Shown: positions 1 through 8,740 of the stretch, one piece after another
Layout of the letters: each line of letters opens with the position of its first letter
How positions within the stretch are numbered: the stretch's first letter is position 1
Assembly (NCBI RefSeq): GCF_018917525.1
Contig: NZ_JAHLOS010000007.1
Span: 78,095-142,094 of the forward strand
Source of the DNA: Enterococcus raffinosus
GTDB lineage: Bacteria; Bacillota; Bacilli; Lactobacillales; Enterococcaceae
Direction of reading: 5' to 3'
DNA length: 64,000 nucleotides
Notes under the pieces: generated by a model
The model's input: the letters and a program-made list of their open reading frames with translations, nothing else
Told to the model about the DNA's origin: nothing
Databases searched by the model: none
Program-made: the position numbers and the translations under genes

Positions 1-213
1 TGCCGTATCTCTTTTGACCTGTTCGATTTGCTCATCTTTTTCTAAAATGGTTCGTCTTAATTCTGAGACTTCATCACTTTGTCCTCGGGGCGTTCTTTCA
101 ACTGTCGTGTTGGGGTTCTCCTCAATCATTACTTCTTCTTCTGGCACAGAATTGATTTCATCAATAATATTCTTGTTGAAAAACCAGCCATTCTTTTTTT
201 GTTGTGCTGTCAT
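1..213 (-). CDS. coiled-coil protein, N-terminal part (runs off the window)
   Basis: The gene starts at the ATG at 213-211, behind a GAGGAG ribosome site, and continues past the left edge; about 71 residues are visible. It begins MTAQQKKNGWFFNKN and turns into charged, heptad-like sequence without a signal peptide, so it is probably cytosolic. Its N-terminus aligns with the 521-aa coiled-coil protein at 1013-2578: both have W, nine residues, IN, three residues, EEE. It follows the membrane protein at 235-975 by 21 bases, so it is the coiled-coil partner in the second copy of a duplicated two-gene module. Function unknown. Confidence 0.72.
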   Translation of the reverse strand, partial: MTAQQKKNGWFFNKNIIDEINSVPEEEVMIEENPNTTVERTPRGQSDEVSELRRTILEKDEQIEQVKRDTA

Positions 214-234
214 ATTGTTTTCTCTCCTCTTTCT

Positions 235-975
235 TTACTCTTCTTCTTGGATCAATGTAAATTCTTCATCCGCACTCTCGCGAGAGAAAGTACAGCTATA
301 CGTTTTTTTCTTATTTTTGTCGTTCATCAAGTTCATTTGGAACGTGATCTGGGTTAGTTTGGATACATCCTTTGCTTCCTTCGCAAAAGCTTTGATATTG
401 TCCTTGATCTGTTGTCGATTTTCCTCACTACCAGAATCACCCGCTAAAGCGATATTCAAGGTCTGTGTCGGAATATCCAACACAATCAATGTTGTGGAAA
501 GTCCAAAGTATGGACTAACCTTTGTGGAAAGGTCACTTTCTATTTCGTACTGTTTCTCTCGATTTTCTTCTGCGAATAATTCCTCCCATGGATACTCCTT
601 CAAGCCAATCCCCTTATTCGGATAAACCTTGATGGGCAGTTTTGTTATAATTTGTTTCTGTTCCTTTTTAATCGTGTACAGCTCGTCTTTTAACTGATTG
701 GTCCGTTCGGTTACAACGTGCAATTGATCTTCCATCTGAAATAGTCCATAAGTGGCTAAAAGTAACCCTGCCGCTAAGAGAATGGTCAGATACAATAAAG
801 CCGAAACATGCTTGCCCTGTTCCGCTTGTTTGACAACCTCCAATTTTCGTCGAAAGGACAGCGGTGTGTTCGGTGGTAGCTTAAGCCTCTGTAATTGAAT
901 CTTAATAACCATTCGACGAAACCAAATAATCAGTATCAAAATGACCAGCGCAACGCTAATCCAATTTATGATCAA
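235..975 (-). CDS. two-pass membrane protein with extracytoplasmic domain, copy 2
   Basis: 246 aa, probable TTG start at 975 behind GGGGA. TM1 spans about residues 4-20 and is followed by a basic loop. TM2 lies near 60-80, followed by a short coiled coil and a C-terminal domain of about 150 residues that should lie outside the membrane. The motif YPNKGIGLKEYPWEEL recurs as YPEEGIGLKEYEWDKL in the protein at 2578-3342, and the two align through most of their length, so they are paralogues. It sits 37 bases after one coiled-coil gene and 21 before another. I recognise no named family. A role in anchoring or organising the pilus machinery is inferred from the operon only. Confidence 0.8.
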   Translation of the reverse strand: MIINWISVALVILILIIWFRRMVIKIQLQRLKLPPNTPLSFRRKLEVVKQAEQGKHVSALLYLTILLAAGLLLATYGLFQMEDQLHVVTERTNQLKDELYTIKKEQKQIITKLPIKVYPNKGIGLKEYPWEELFAEENREKQYEIESDLSTKVSPYFGLSTTLIVLDIPTQTLNIALAGDSGSEENRQQIKDNIKAFAKEAKDVSKLTQITFQMNLMNDKNKKKTYSCTFSRESADEEFTLIQEEE

Positions 976-1012
976 AATAGCTATATCCCCTTTTTTTTAT
1001 TTGATTTCGTGA

Positions 1013-2578
1013 TTAATCAAAATAATCAGCTAACTTCTGGTCCTGTTTATTTTTCTTTATCTCTTTTAACAGCGTACCGTTCGACAATGCTTCTACTTTA
1101 AATTCCAAATCATCATAGATAGAAAGGACATTTTTCCGCGACTCGGATACCTCAATCAAAATTTTCTTCGCTCGGTTACTGATGTTTTCTAATTCTAACT
1201 CGGCGGAACTGATTAGATGTTTCGCCTCAACTTGTGCTTCCTCGATGGTACGATTGGCTTGTTTTTTGGCTGAGATCAACACTTCCCCGATTTCTTGCTG
1301 CGATTGGACAACTTCTTTTTTAAGGCGTTCATTTTTCTCAATCAATTCTTCCACTTGTTTTTTCGCTTGAATCAGTTCAAGACTTTCTTCATCGGCCTTT
1401 TGCTCTTTCAATTTGCTTAATTCAATTTGAGCATCGGCTAAACGACTGGCCAAGCGTTCTTTTTCGGCCTCTAGTTGTTCCAATACACTATTTTTTTCTT
1501 CTAGTTTTGCAATCTCCTCATGGGCATCAAACAAGGCGCTGTTAAGGGCTTCTTTCTCAGCCGCAAACTGTTCCATATCTTCAATCGTTTCTTCTTCCAC
1601 CTGTTCTCCCGGTAGTTGTCCTTGTTCATCAATCGCCATTTGTGATTCCTCCAATGCATTTTCAAGCTTTTGAGCAACCTGCTCTTTTAACTGTTGGATT
1701 ATTTTTTTGTATCTCGTATTGTCTTCTTTCAGTTCCTTCAACTCTGTCGAAATTTCTTGCTCTTTTTCTTCAAGCAGCTCATTCAGTATATCGTTCTCCC
1801 CTTGAAGTTCCACTAGCTTTGCTTCATTCTTTTGATTGATCATATGTAACTGTTGATAATCTTGTTCCAAATCATGATAGTGCGTTTTTAACTGATCAAA
1901 TCGGTCCTTCTCTTCTTCATAATCCTCTTTGATCTGAACCAGCTTTTTTTCTTTTCCACTCGTTTCTGCCTGTAACTCTTGGTATTTTCTTTCGTATTCT
2001 TTGAGCTGTTGGGTAAGCTCTTTTAAATCAACGACCTCTGTTTCTTTATCTGCTGCTTCTTTTTTAAGTCGTTCGATCGTTTCTGTTAATTCTTTCTGCT
2101 TTTCTTCAAGTTGTTGTTGCAGCTCAGCGATAGTCGCTTCGATTTCTTTTTTCTCTTCAACCATCTCAGTAACTTTTGTCTGCCATTCTTCATCACGGTC
2201 GTTTAGCGCATCTTCCATTCGTATCCGTTCAAAAGACAATTTTTCACTTAATGTCTCATTTTCCATTTCTAACTCATGGATACGAATTTCTGCTTCAGCT
2301 TTTAATTGATCCAACTCTGCTTGGAGCTCCTGGATTTCTGCCTGTTTCATAGATTGGTTGGATTCTACGGCTTCTTCTACTTCTGAATTTCCCTGCCTCT
2401 GAATCAACTCTCCCAATTCAGCTTCTGATTCTTCTTCTATTTCGAAAACTTTATAATCGTCCCCTTGCGAGTCGTTATAGAGTTCTTCCGCATTCAACTC
2501 TTCTTCGGTAATATCATTGATGAATTCTTTCAATGATTGCGTTGATAGCCATTTTCGCCTTTTTTTATTCTCTGCCAT
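1013..2578 (-). CDS. long cytosolic coiled-coil protein
   Basis: 521 aa, almost entirely Glu/Lys/Gln-rich heptad sequence from about residue 60 to 440. There is no signal peptide or membrane segment. The C-terminal 90 residues are less regular and have an Ala/Ile/Glu-rich pattern reminiscent of DivIVA-family tails, but the DivIVA N-terminal motif (GYxxxxVDxFL) is absent. The N-terminus carries W-x9-IN-x3-EEE, shared with the partial protein at the window edge and a candidate docking motif. Its start overlaps the stop of the membrane protein gene (TAATG at 2578), implying translational coupling and a paired function. Probably a scaffold; this is inference. Confidence 0.82.
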   Translation of the reverse strand: MAENKKRRKWLSTQSLKEFINDITEEELNAEELYNDSQGDDYKVFEIEEESEAELGELIQRQGNSEVEEAVESNQSMKQAEIQELQAELDQLKAEAEIRIHELEMENETLSEKLSFERIRMEDALNDRDEEWQTKVTEMVEEKKEIEATIAELQQQLEEKQKELTETIERLKKEAADKETEVVDLKELTQQLKEYERKYQELQAETSGKEKKLVQIKEDYEEEKDRFDQLKTHYHDLEQDYQQLHMINQKNEAKLVELQGENDILNELLEEKEQEISTELKELKEDNTRYKKIIQQLKEQVAQKLENALEESQMAIDEQGQLPGEQVEEETIEDMEQFAAEKEALNSALFDAHEEIAKLEEKNSVLEQLEAEKERLASRLADAQIELSKLKEQKADEESLELIQAKKQVEELIEKNERLKKEVVQSQQEIGEVLISAKKQANRTIEEAQVEAKHLISSAELELENISNRAKKILIEVSESRKNVLSIYDDLEFKVEALSNGTLLKEIKKNKQDQKLADYFD

Positions 2579-3342
2579 TAGCCTTTTCCACCATCATTCT
2601 TTAGATTCTGTTCAGAGTCATTCTTCTTAGTGAACTCATCCCCACTTTTCTCACGGGAATAATTCACGCTATACACGATTTGCTTTTCTTTATCAACAGA
2701 AGTGACCATCCGAACATGAATGTCAGCCAATTCGGAAATCGCTTCAGCTTCTTTCGCAAAGTCATCAATATTTTTTTTGATCGTTACCTTGCTGGCATTG
2801 TCTTCTGCTTGCCCTTTTATTTGAAGCGTTAACGTTTTGGGAACAGATAAGGATACAACCGTATTCATTGAACCAAAATAAGTACTTGTATTTTGCGAAA
2901 TCGCTGATTCAATTTGTTTTTGTACAGTTGAATCTTTGTTTAATTTGTCCCATTCATACTCCTTGAGCCCAATTCCCTCTTCTGGATAATTTTTCAAAGG
3001 AATACTGGCAATTACTTTTTTCTGTTGACTCTCTAAATTTTCTATTCGATTTTCTAATTGAGCCTTCTCTACTCCTATTCTCTGGTAATCATTTGATAAG
3101 ATCAGAAAAGAAATAATCAGGAGCATCAAGGCAACTCCAATTGACAAACAAATAAATAACAAATAGCGAATGTGTCTCACTTGTTCAATTTTCCTTAGAT
3201 AATTGACTTTTTTTCGAAATAAAGGAGATTGATCCACACCTTTTTGAACCCTAGTGAGTTGTAAATCAAAAATGAGTCGAAAAATAATAATCACGAAAGT
3301 AATGAGAACAAAACCCGCACCAATTATTCCTAATATGAACAT
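2578..3342 (-). CDS. two-pass membrane protein with extracytoplasmic domain, copy 1
   Basis: 254 aa from the ATG at 3342, which has GGGGAAAG just upstream; a longer reading from 3378 lacks such a site and overlaps the signal peptidase gene. TM1 is at about residues 2-22 and TM2 at 67-90. A heptad segment and a soluble domain follow, with YPEEGIGLKEYEWDKL near the middle and a Lys/Asp/Asn-rich tail. It is a paralogue of the protein at 235-975. The gene is stop-start coupled to the 521-aa coiled-coil gene and lies 13 bases after a signal peptidase. No known family recognised; likely an envelope scaffold of the pilus operon. Confidence 0.82.
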   Translation of the reverse strand: MFILGIIGAGFVLITFVIIIFRLIFDLQLTRVQKGVDQSPLFRKKVNYLRKIEQVRHIRYLLFICLSIGVALMLLIISFLILSNDYQRIGVEKAQLENRIENLESQQKKVIASIPLKNYPEEGIGLKEYEWDKLNKDSTVQKQIESAISQNTSTYFGSMNTVVSLSVPKTLTLQIKGQAEDNASKVTIKKNIDDFAKEAEAISELADIHVRMVTSVDKEKQIVYSVNYSREKSGDEFTKKNDSEQNLKNDGGKG

Positions 3343-3355
3343 CTTTCTTTCCCCT

Positions 3356-3949
3356 TTAGCGAGATATTCTCCATTCACTTTCTGCTTGTTTTTTGATCAG
3401 AGACGGTAAATGGAATTGGACTGTCCCCTCAACCATTTTTTTATCAACGAATCCAAACGTTCGGCTATCCTTTGATACATCAATATGATCGCCTGTTGTG
3501 AAATAATATCCCTTTGGAATCTTCGTTAAGTGTTGAAACTCTTCAGCCACTGCTGGAGAGAGTTGAAACGTATAGGTGGTTTCAAAGTCTCCGTATTCTC
3601 CAATGTTCAGGACCATTCGATCATTGCGGATGAACATCGTGTCTCCTGGCATCCCAATTACTCGTTTGACAAATTTCCCAGATTCTCCTTTGACTGAAAA
3701 AGCAATCACATCATATCGCTGAATTGAATCACTTTTTTTCACGAGAACCATGTCTTTTTCTGTCAATGTCGGATTCATAGAAGTGCCTGAAATGGGATGA
3801 AAACTATATTCTCTTCGTACGAGTTGTCCCGAAATAAACATCACCACCAGTAATAAAAGTGTCAAAATGGTCAGTATCAGACTTTTTCCGATGGATCGTT
3901 GTGGCGGAATTTCTTCTTTTTTCGTTTGACGTGATCGAACAGTTGCCAT
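3356..3949 (-). CDS. sipA: type I signal peptidase of the pilus operon
   Basis: 197 aa, S26 family. A basic N-terminus is followed by one TM segment (about residues 23-43) and an outside catalytic domain. The serine box SGTSMNPT is at about 57-64 and the lysine box KRVIGMPGD at about 94-102, with GDHxDxSxDSRTFG later. Both catalytic residues are present, unlike the inactive SipA-type pilus chaperones of some streptococci, so real proteolysis is expected. It would remove signal peptides from pilins or other exported proteins of the operon. It lies 22 bases after the hydrolase gene. The symbol follows usage for pilus-island signal peptidases. Confidence 0.9.
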   Translation of the reverse strand: MATVRSRQTKKEEIPPQRSIGKSLILTILTLLLLVVMFISGQLVRREYSFHPISGTSMNPTLTEKDMVLVKKSDSIQRYDVIAFSVKGESGKFVKRVIGMPGDTMFIRNDRMVLNIGEYGDFETTYTFQLSPAVAEEFQHLTKIPKGYYFTTGDHIDVSKDSRTFGFVDKKMVEGTVQFHLPSLIKKQAESEWRISR

Positions 3950-3971
3950 AAGTTACGGTGCTCCTTTTTTC

Positions 3972-6137
3972 TTACTTAGCTTTGATATATGAAACCTGAT
4001 CAGAGGTCGCTAATGCGGTGTCAATGACGCGGTACGAAATAACTGTTCCGCCATAAACATTCCCTTCTGAGATCAAGATCCCTTCTGGACGAACAACCTC
4101 CACGAACGCCACATGTCCATAACGTGGATCTGAACCGGCAGTGCCCGGTTTGAAGGAAATCAGCCAACCGGCCTTTGGTTTTTGACTGACTTCATAGCCG
4201 AGCGCCTTGCCTTTGGTTGCCCATTCGCCACCGTTACCCATGTAATCATCAACCGATTTGCCTAATTGTTTGACACGGTTAAAGGCATACCAGGTACATT
4301 GACCAACTGGATAAGAACCAGAGCTGTTGTAATTCACCCCATTGTAATCGGGATATTTCATACGGTTTCGGTATTCTTCTGGAATCTCATTTTTGCCTTT
4401 GATGAATACGCCAGAATTCCCATCGGTTGTGTCGACTTGATCGTATTGCGTTAAATGATACAGTGCGATAATCGAATTCAACTTTTGTCCGTAGGTGGTA
4501 TCGGTCGCATACGTTCCTGTTAAAGCATTCGTCGTACGTAGATAGTTCTTCGCCTCAGATCGCCAAGCCTGCTTATAATACGAATCATTCCCTGAGATAC
4601 CTCCTCGGATTAATTGCACGTAATCTCCAAGTGAAGCGGCGAAGTTTGGATACTTTCTAAAGGCGGAGTTGATGGAGTACAGCTCGCCATTCCCACGGTC
4701 CTCCTGTGTTGCCATCAAAACCGATTGCCCTTGATAGGTTCCCTTGATCCCGAACAGATTATGGTTTGGCGACAAGGATAATGTGCTGGTTCCCGAACCA
4801 CTCTCTATTAATGCTTGCGCAATCATAACTGAAGCAAAGACATCGTATTCTTGCCCTAACTTTCGTGCGTCTTCCCCGACGGTTTCGATAAAATTCTTCG
4901 CGCTATCATTTTCAGTAAAGTTCGTAGAGGCGGGGTATTCCGCCAGAACTTGTTCCCCATATTCAGTCAACGAGGCTTCCGGCTGTTCTTGAACCAAAAG
5001 ATCTTCTTCTAAATCGATTGTTTCCACGACCACCTGACGTTGGGTGTCTTTTTTCGTTACTTCTATAGCTTCTGAGTCAGAGGTTTCCGTCGATTGTTCT
5101 GTAGCAGAAGTTAACTCTTCTTCAATTTCCACATCATCAACAGTTAAGTAATAATCCTCTCCGATATAGATCCCCAGCAAGATATTCTTATCTTTTTTCT
5201 TTTGATAAATCAGACTGCCGACGGTAATTTCTTCCGGCAGTTTTTCTGTTTTTCTTGAAATTTCTAAATCGAATAAGTTCTGATAGATATCTGTTGCTAA
5301 TTGTTCCGCGCTATAGTTTTCTTCTTGTTCGGTGCCGAGTTTTTTTATTCCTTCATAGATCAATGCTGCATGAGACTTGTTTTCAAAGCTGCTTAATAAC
5401 GGCAGTTCAAAACCTTTCAAGTCCGATTGGGTCACTTCTGTCGTCTTCAACTCTTTTGGCAAATTCAAATTACTCGTCTCTGAAAAAGCATCCGGCGCGG
5501 TTGGTGCGACAAATGAGCGCGACTGAACACTCGTCGAATGAGAAGCTGCTGGTGTCGTACCAGCTGGAGTACTTGGCGCCACTGGTATTGATGCGGCTGG
5601 CATTGACGGTGTCGGCGGTTCTTGACTTGGACTCGTAGACGGCTGTGTGGGAATCGTACTGCTAGGAGTCGTCGGGCTTGGCGTTACACTGCTGGGCATT
5701 GTGCTACTAGGACTCGTACTACTTGGTTTAGTCGTATTTGAAGTCGATGAACTGCTGGATGTAGACGGTGCCGAACTTGATTCTGACGAGGACGAAGTCG
5801 TACTCGTTGATGGATTGGTCGTACCGCTTTCAGAAGGCACAGTCTCTGACGAAGTTGAACTATCCGTTTCTGTACTAACCGAAGAGCCTGATGGTTCAGT
5901 TTCTCTTTCGGGTGGTTCCTCAACAGAGGTCATAGCGTCAGATTCTCGCACCACTTCTTCGCTGGCAAGTATTCCACTGTTTTGTGAAGAAGGAAACGAG
6001 TTTTCTGTTGTTCCTGTTTCTACTATTAAAGAAGAGTTCTTTGTCAGCTCTCCTGCCTTTAATACTCCGCTGCGGATACTTACTAGTCCGCCGATGAAGA
6101 CCAGTACACTACAAATTCCTATCACTATCTTTTTCAT
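3972..6137 (-). CDS. secreted peptidoglycan hydrolase, glucosaminidase plus CHAP
   Basis: 721 aa. An N-terminal signal peptide or anchor (MKKIVIGICSVLVF) leads into a long Ser/Thr/Pro-rich linker at about 50-215 that probably spans the wall. A GH73-type glucosaminidase domain follows at about 405-565, with the catalytic Glu probably in ALIESGSGTS. A CHAP amidase/endopeptidase domain occupies about 610-715, with Cys in GQCTWYAF, His in YGHVAFVE and Glu in ISEGN. It can cut both glycan and peptide, which would open the wall locally for pilus assembly. The glucosaminidase domain closely matches that of the 493-aa protein at 50921-52402. The Pro/Ser region is low complexity and may vary in length between strains. 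Confidence 0.9.
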   Translation of the reverse strand: MKKIVIGICSVLVFIGGLVSIRSGVLKAGELTKNSSLIVETGTTENSFPSSQNSGILASEEVVRESDAMTSVEEPPERETEPSGSSVSTETDSSTSSETVPSESGTTNPSTSTTSSSSESSSAPSTSSSSSTSNTTKPSSTSPSSTMPSSVTPSPTTPSSTIPTQPSTSPSQEPPTPSMPAASIPVAPSTPAGTTPAASHSTSVQSRSFVAPTAPDAFSETSNLNLPKELKTTEVTQSDLKGFELPLLSSFENKSHAALIYEGIKKLGTEQEENYSAEQLATDIYQNLFDLEISRKTEKLPEEITVGSLIYQKKKDKNILLGIYIGEDYYLTVDDVEIEEELTSATEQSTETSDSEAIEVTKKDTQRQVVVETIDLEEDLLVQEQPEASLTEYGEQVLAEYPASTNFTENDSAKNFIETVGEDARKLGQEYDVFASVMIAQALIESGSGTSTLSLSPNHNLFGIKGTYQGQSVLMATQEDRGNGELYSINSAFRKYPNFAASLGDYVQLIRGGISGNDSYYKQAWRSEAKNYLRTTNALTGTYATDTTYGQKLNSIIALYHLTQYDQVDTTDGNSGVFIKGKNEIPEEYRNRMKYPDYNGVNYNSSGSYPVGQCTWYAFNRVKQLGKSVDDYMGNGGEWATKGKALGYEVSQKPKAGWLISFKPGTAGSDPRYGHVAFVEVVRPEGILISEGNVYGGTVISYRVIDTALATSDQVSYIKAK

Positions 6138-6151
6138 GCATTGGTTCCTTT

Positions 6152-7906
6152 CTAGATCAGACTAAAGAATAAAATCGGTAAGAGAAACAATAAGAATAAC
6201 GGCACAACCGTTTGCATCGGATCAGAGATGATCTTCGCCGCTAAGGTCATACTCACCCGCTCAGGTTCTGAAACTGGATCATTTTTCATGATCGTCCCAT
6301 CGATTTTCCCATCCTCTCGTTTGAGCTTCATTTTTTTGAATAGATCATCTTGTGCATCATGCAAAGGCTCCACGCTCTTGAGATTTCCTTGAACAAGACG
6401 CCGATAGATGGTTCCGATATCTCCTTCACATCGTAAGAGAGTGATTTTCGCAATCCCGTTATTCGGTTCTTTTTCTACATAAGAAACTTCGGTCTCTTCG
6501 ATAATCTTGTTCAAAGAAACCTCGTAGACATAGACATTTTTGAAGTCCGTCGCATAGATCAGCTGACCTTTTTTTAAATCTTGGATACGGTGTAATAATA
6601 CGTCCTTATCAAAGATGTTATGGGCAAGCACAACATAATTTCCCCGGCCTAATTGTTGATCGGAGCGGTAAGTCGCCGCTCCAGTCAGCAGATTTTCATT
6701 GGCCATACCGGCGAGGATTGGCAAGTCGATGGAGACGTCGGGAATTACGATCTTTCCGATCCCCCAATTGTTTGTCGTGTTTTGGACTACTGATTTTGCT
6801 TTGGCGTAGTCTGAGATCTTGACACTGGCGATCTGTTTCTCCTCATAGCTAGCCTCATCGATCTTATCAATGTTATAGGCGTTTAGTTCCTCCTTAGGTC
6901 CGATATTGACCGCCGCCGACGCTGGCTCTTGTTCCATGTGTAGGTAGCCATAGATCGCTGTAACCAATACTGCCGTCATCGTGACGAACAGAATGATGAA
7001 GAGTGTTTTTGTAACAGTAAATAGACGCTTCAGATTTTTTCGTGCTTTCGCCGAAACGATTGGGTCATCGGAGCGGAAGCGTTTAATGAAGCGGCGATAT
7101 AAGCCCATCAATAAGGCGAAGATAGCCACATTCAAGCCTAGTGTTGCTAGTACAATGTTTTGATAGCTCCACGTATTGCGTTTCTTGACCTTTTTCTGGA
7201 CAGCCGCTTTGTAGCTAACACGGTGGCCAGTAACTAACAATCTGAACGTATTGATTCCTGGTGGTGTACAAGTAAGTAACGTAACCTTATCTTTGCCTTT
7301 ATGTATCTTGACCTTGTCGACATCACTGGGTAATATCTCTTCAAAGGAGTCAATCTCATAGGCCAAGCGTTTGCCTAAAATATTGATAAAAAACAAATCG
7401 CCTTCTTTTAGATTTCGAATATCGGTAAAAAGCACTTGGTTCTTGACCCCACTATGACCCGTGATGACCGAGTGGGTATTCTTTCCACCAATCGGGATTG
7501 ATGTGGGTTCAAAATGACCCAAACCCTTTTCCAATGTTTTGAATGACGTGCCGTGAAAAAAAGGCATTTGTTTGATATCAATCGATGGAATGTCCACGGT
7601 GCCCATGACATCCCCTTGTTTCATGATCTTGTTATAAACCACTGGATCACCCTTCGGTAATCCTTCTTGTTTATTGTAGATGTACTCGTTATAGGCTTTC
7701 GCCAAAGCCCACTGTTCATCCTTTTCTTTTTGTGACATCTTTTTCATCGTGTCATCGTATTCAGAGACTGCTTGACTCCGTTCACGATTGGCTAAATAAT
7801 TCCCGACAATTGGATAAAGAAGCGTTAAGATTCCGCCGACGATCATGATAATCGCGAAAATTTTTAAAAAGGAATGTTGTCTTTTTTTCTTTTTTATCTT
7901 CTTCAT
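6152..7906 (-). CDS. tandem sortase: class C domain fused to a second sortase domain
   Basis: 584 aa in one uninterrupted frame with two full sortase domains. The first (about 95-230) has His151 (ITGHSG), Cys213 (TLLTCTPPG) and Arg222, and is bracketed by TM segments at 13-31 and 249-268, as in pilin-polymerising class C enzymes. The second (about 380-515) has His429 (VLAHN), Cys493 (TLLRCEG) and Arg502/503, and is bracketed by TM segments at about 300-321 and 563-584; it looks more like class A. I see no classical class C lid motif. One chain could both polymerise pilins and attach the finished fibre to the wall. Pilus islands normally encode these as separate proteins. Membrane-bound, active site outside. 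Confidence 0.9.
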   Translation of the reverse strand: MKKIKKKKRQHSFLKIFAIIMIVGGILTLLYPIVGNYLANRERSQAVSEYDDTMKKMSQKEKDEQWALAKAYNEYIYNKQEGLPKGDPVVYNKIMKQGDVMGTVDIPSIDIKQMPFFHGTSFKTLEKGLGHFEPTSIPIGGKNTHSVITGHSGVKNQVLFTDIRNLKEGDLFFINILGKRLAYEIDSFEEILPSDVDKVKIHKGKDKVTLLTCTPPGINTFRLLVTGHRVSYKAAVQKKVKKRNTWSYQNIVLATLGLNVAIFALLMGLYRRFIKRFRSDDPIVSAKARKNLKRLFTVTKTLFIILFVTMTAVLVTAIYGYLHMEQEPASAAVNIGPKEELNAYNIDKIDEASYEEKQIASVKISDYAKAKSVVQNTTNNWGIGKIVIPDVSIDLPILAGMANENLLTGAATYRSDQQLGRGNYVVLAHNIFDKDVLLHRIQDLKKGQLIYATDFKNVYVYEVSLNKIIEETEVSYVEKEPNNGIAKITLLRCEGDIGTIYRRLVQGNLKSVEPLHDAQDDLFKKMKLKREDGKIDGTIMKNDPVSEPERVSMTLAAKIISDPMQTVVPLFLLFLLPILFFSLI

Positions 7907-7941
7907 GACGGGGCCTTCTTTCCAATAGAGAGTTACAATTT

Positions 7942-7992
7942 GAAAGAAAGAATCAAGGACACTAATAGTTACGCATCCAAGATTCTTTCTTC
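7942..7992 (-). terminator. intercistronic hairpin between pilin and sortase genes
   Basis: Arms at 7942-7954 (GAAAGAAAGAATC) and 7981-7992 form a stem of about 12 pairs in the 110-base gap between the basal pilin and the sortase. On the minus strand it is followed by only a loosely T-rich stretch. It could be a partial terminator or a processing/stability element that lowers sortase relative to pilin expression. Confidence 0.5.
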
Positions 7993-8016
7993 AGCAATGA
8001 TGCATTCAATCAATTC

Positions 8017-8739
8017 TTAAAAAACATCTTTCTTACGATGGATACTGAACATCCCGAGACATCCCATCGCGACGATCATCGCCAAGATCCACAGCAAGAC
8101 TTGCGCTGTACCAATGTTCCCACTGGTCTGCGGCAGTCGTTTGATCTCGCCTTTTTCATCGAGTTCGACAGGGATCGGTTTGCCATCCGGGCCTTTTGTT
8201 ACAGGCAGTTTAGGATTAGCACTTACGACACTGGACTTCGGATAGATATAGACCTCGTTCAACGGTTCACCAGTCTGTTGGGGGAACGGCAGCTCGACAA
8301 TAACGGGTTCCATCACGTCTTTTAGCTGCTTGTGTTCCTTCTCAACGATTTGGTACATCCCCTGAACCAGATTCCCCGCATGCGCGAGCCCTTTTTCATC
8401 CGTTGTGACTGTCGTTTGGAACGCGCCATCCCCTTGGACAGGCTCAAATCCTGAGCCTCCTTGGATCGGTGTCACACGTGTGATCTCATAGGTCATCCCC
8501 GGTAACGGGTCAAGTGTCTTCCCGTTCTCATCCTTGACTTGATCCACTTTGGTACCATCCAATGGCATCGTATCGGCGATTTTATCAAAGTCCAAAATCT
8601 TGTACTTTTGGATAAAAATACTATAACCAGCGTTTCCCTCCACCTCAGTGGCTTCTGCTTCGGCATTAGCAGTCGCCACACCGCCAAAACTCAGGGAGAA
8701 AACAAACAAACAGAACAATAAACGGCGTAATCTTTTCAT
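8017..8739 (-). CDS. LPxTG-type minor (basal) pilin
   Basis: 240 aa with a signal peptide (MKRLRRLLFCLFVFSLSFGG, cut near ANAEA). A single pilin-type Ig-like domain follows, with the pilin-like motif VYIYPKSSV and an E-box-like segment GMYQIVEKEHK. The C-terminus has the sorting signal LPQTSG, a hydrophobic stretch and RKK. The fifth position of the signal is Ser rather than Gly, whereas the other two pilus subunits have LPFTG, so it may be handled by a different sortase domain. Small size and lack of extra domains fit a wall-anchoring base subunit. It begins two bases after the tip gene ends, with AAAGGGAGG upstream. Confidence 0.88.
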   Translation of the reverse strand: MKRLRRLLFCLFVFSLSFGGVATANAEAEATEVEGNAGYSIFIQKYKILDFDKIADTMPLDGTKVDQVKDENGKTLDPLPGMTYEITRVTPIQGGSGFEPVQGDGAFQTTVTTDEKGLAHAGNLVQGMYQIVEKEHKQLKDVMEPVIVELPFPQQTGEPLNEVYIYPKSSVVSANPKLPVTKGPDGKPIPVELDEKGEIKRLPQTSGNIGTAQVLLWILAMIVAMGCLGMFSIHRKKDVF

Positions 8740-8740
8740 T

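Noticed and set aside
14..625. 203-codon open frame on the plus strand at the left edge
   Set aside because: It lies opposite two well-supported minus-strand genes with ribosome sites and paralogues.
5647..6165. 172-codon open frame on the plus strand within the hydrolase gene
   Set aside because: It is the antisense image of the Ser/Thr/Pro-rich linker, a repetitive Val/Leu-rich translation without a ribosome site.
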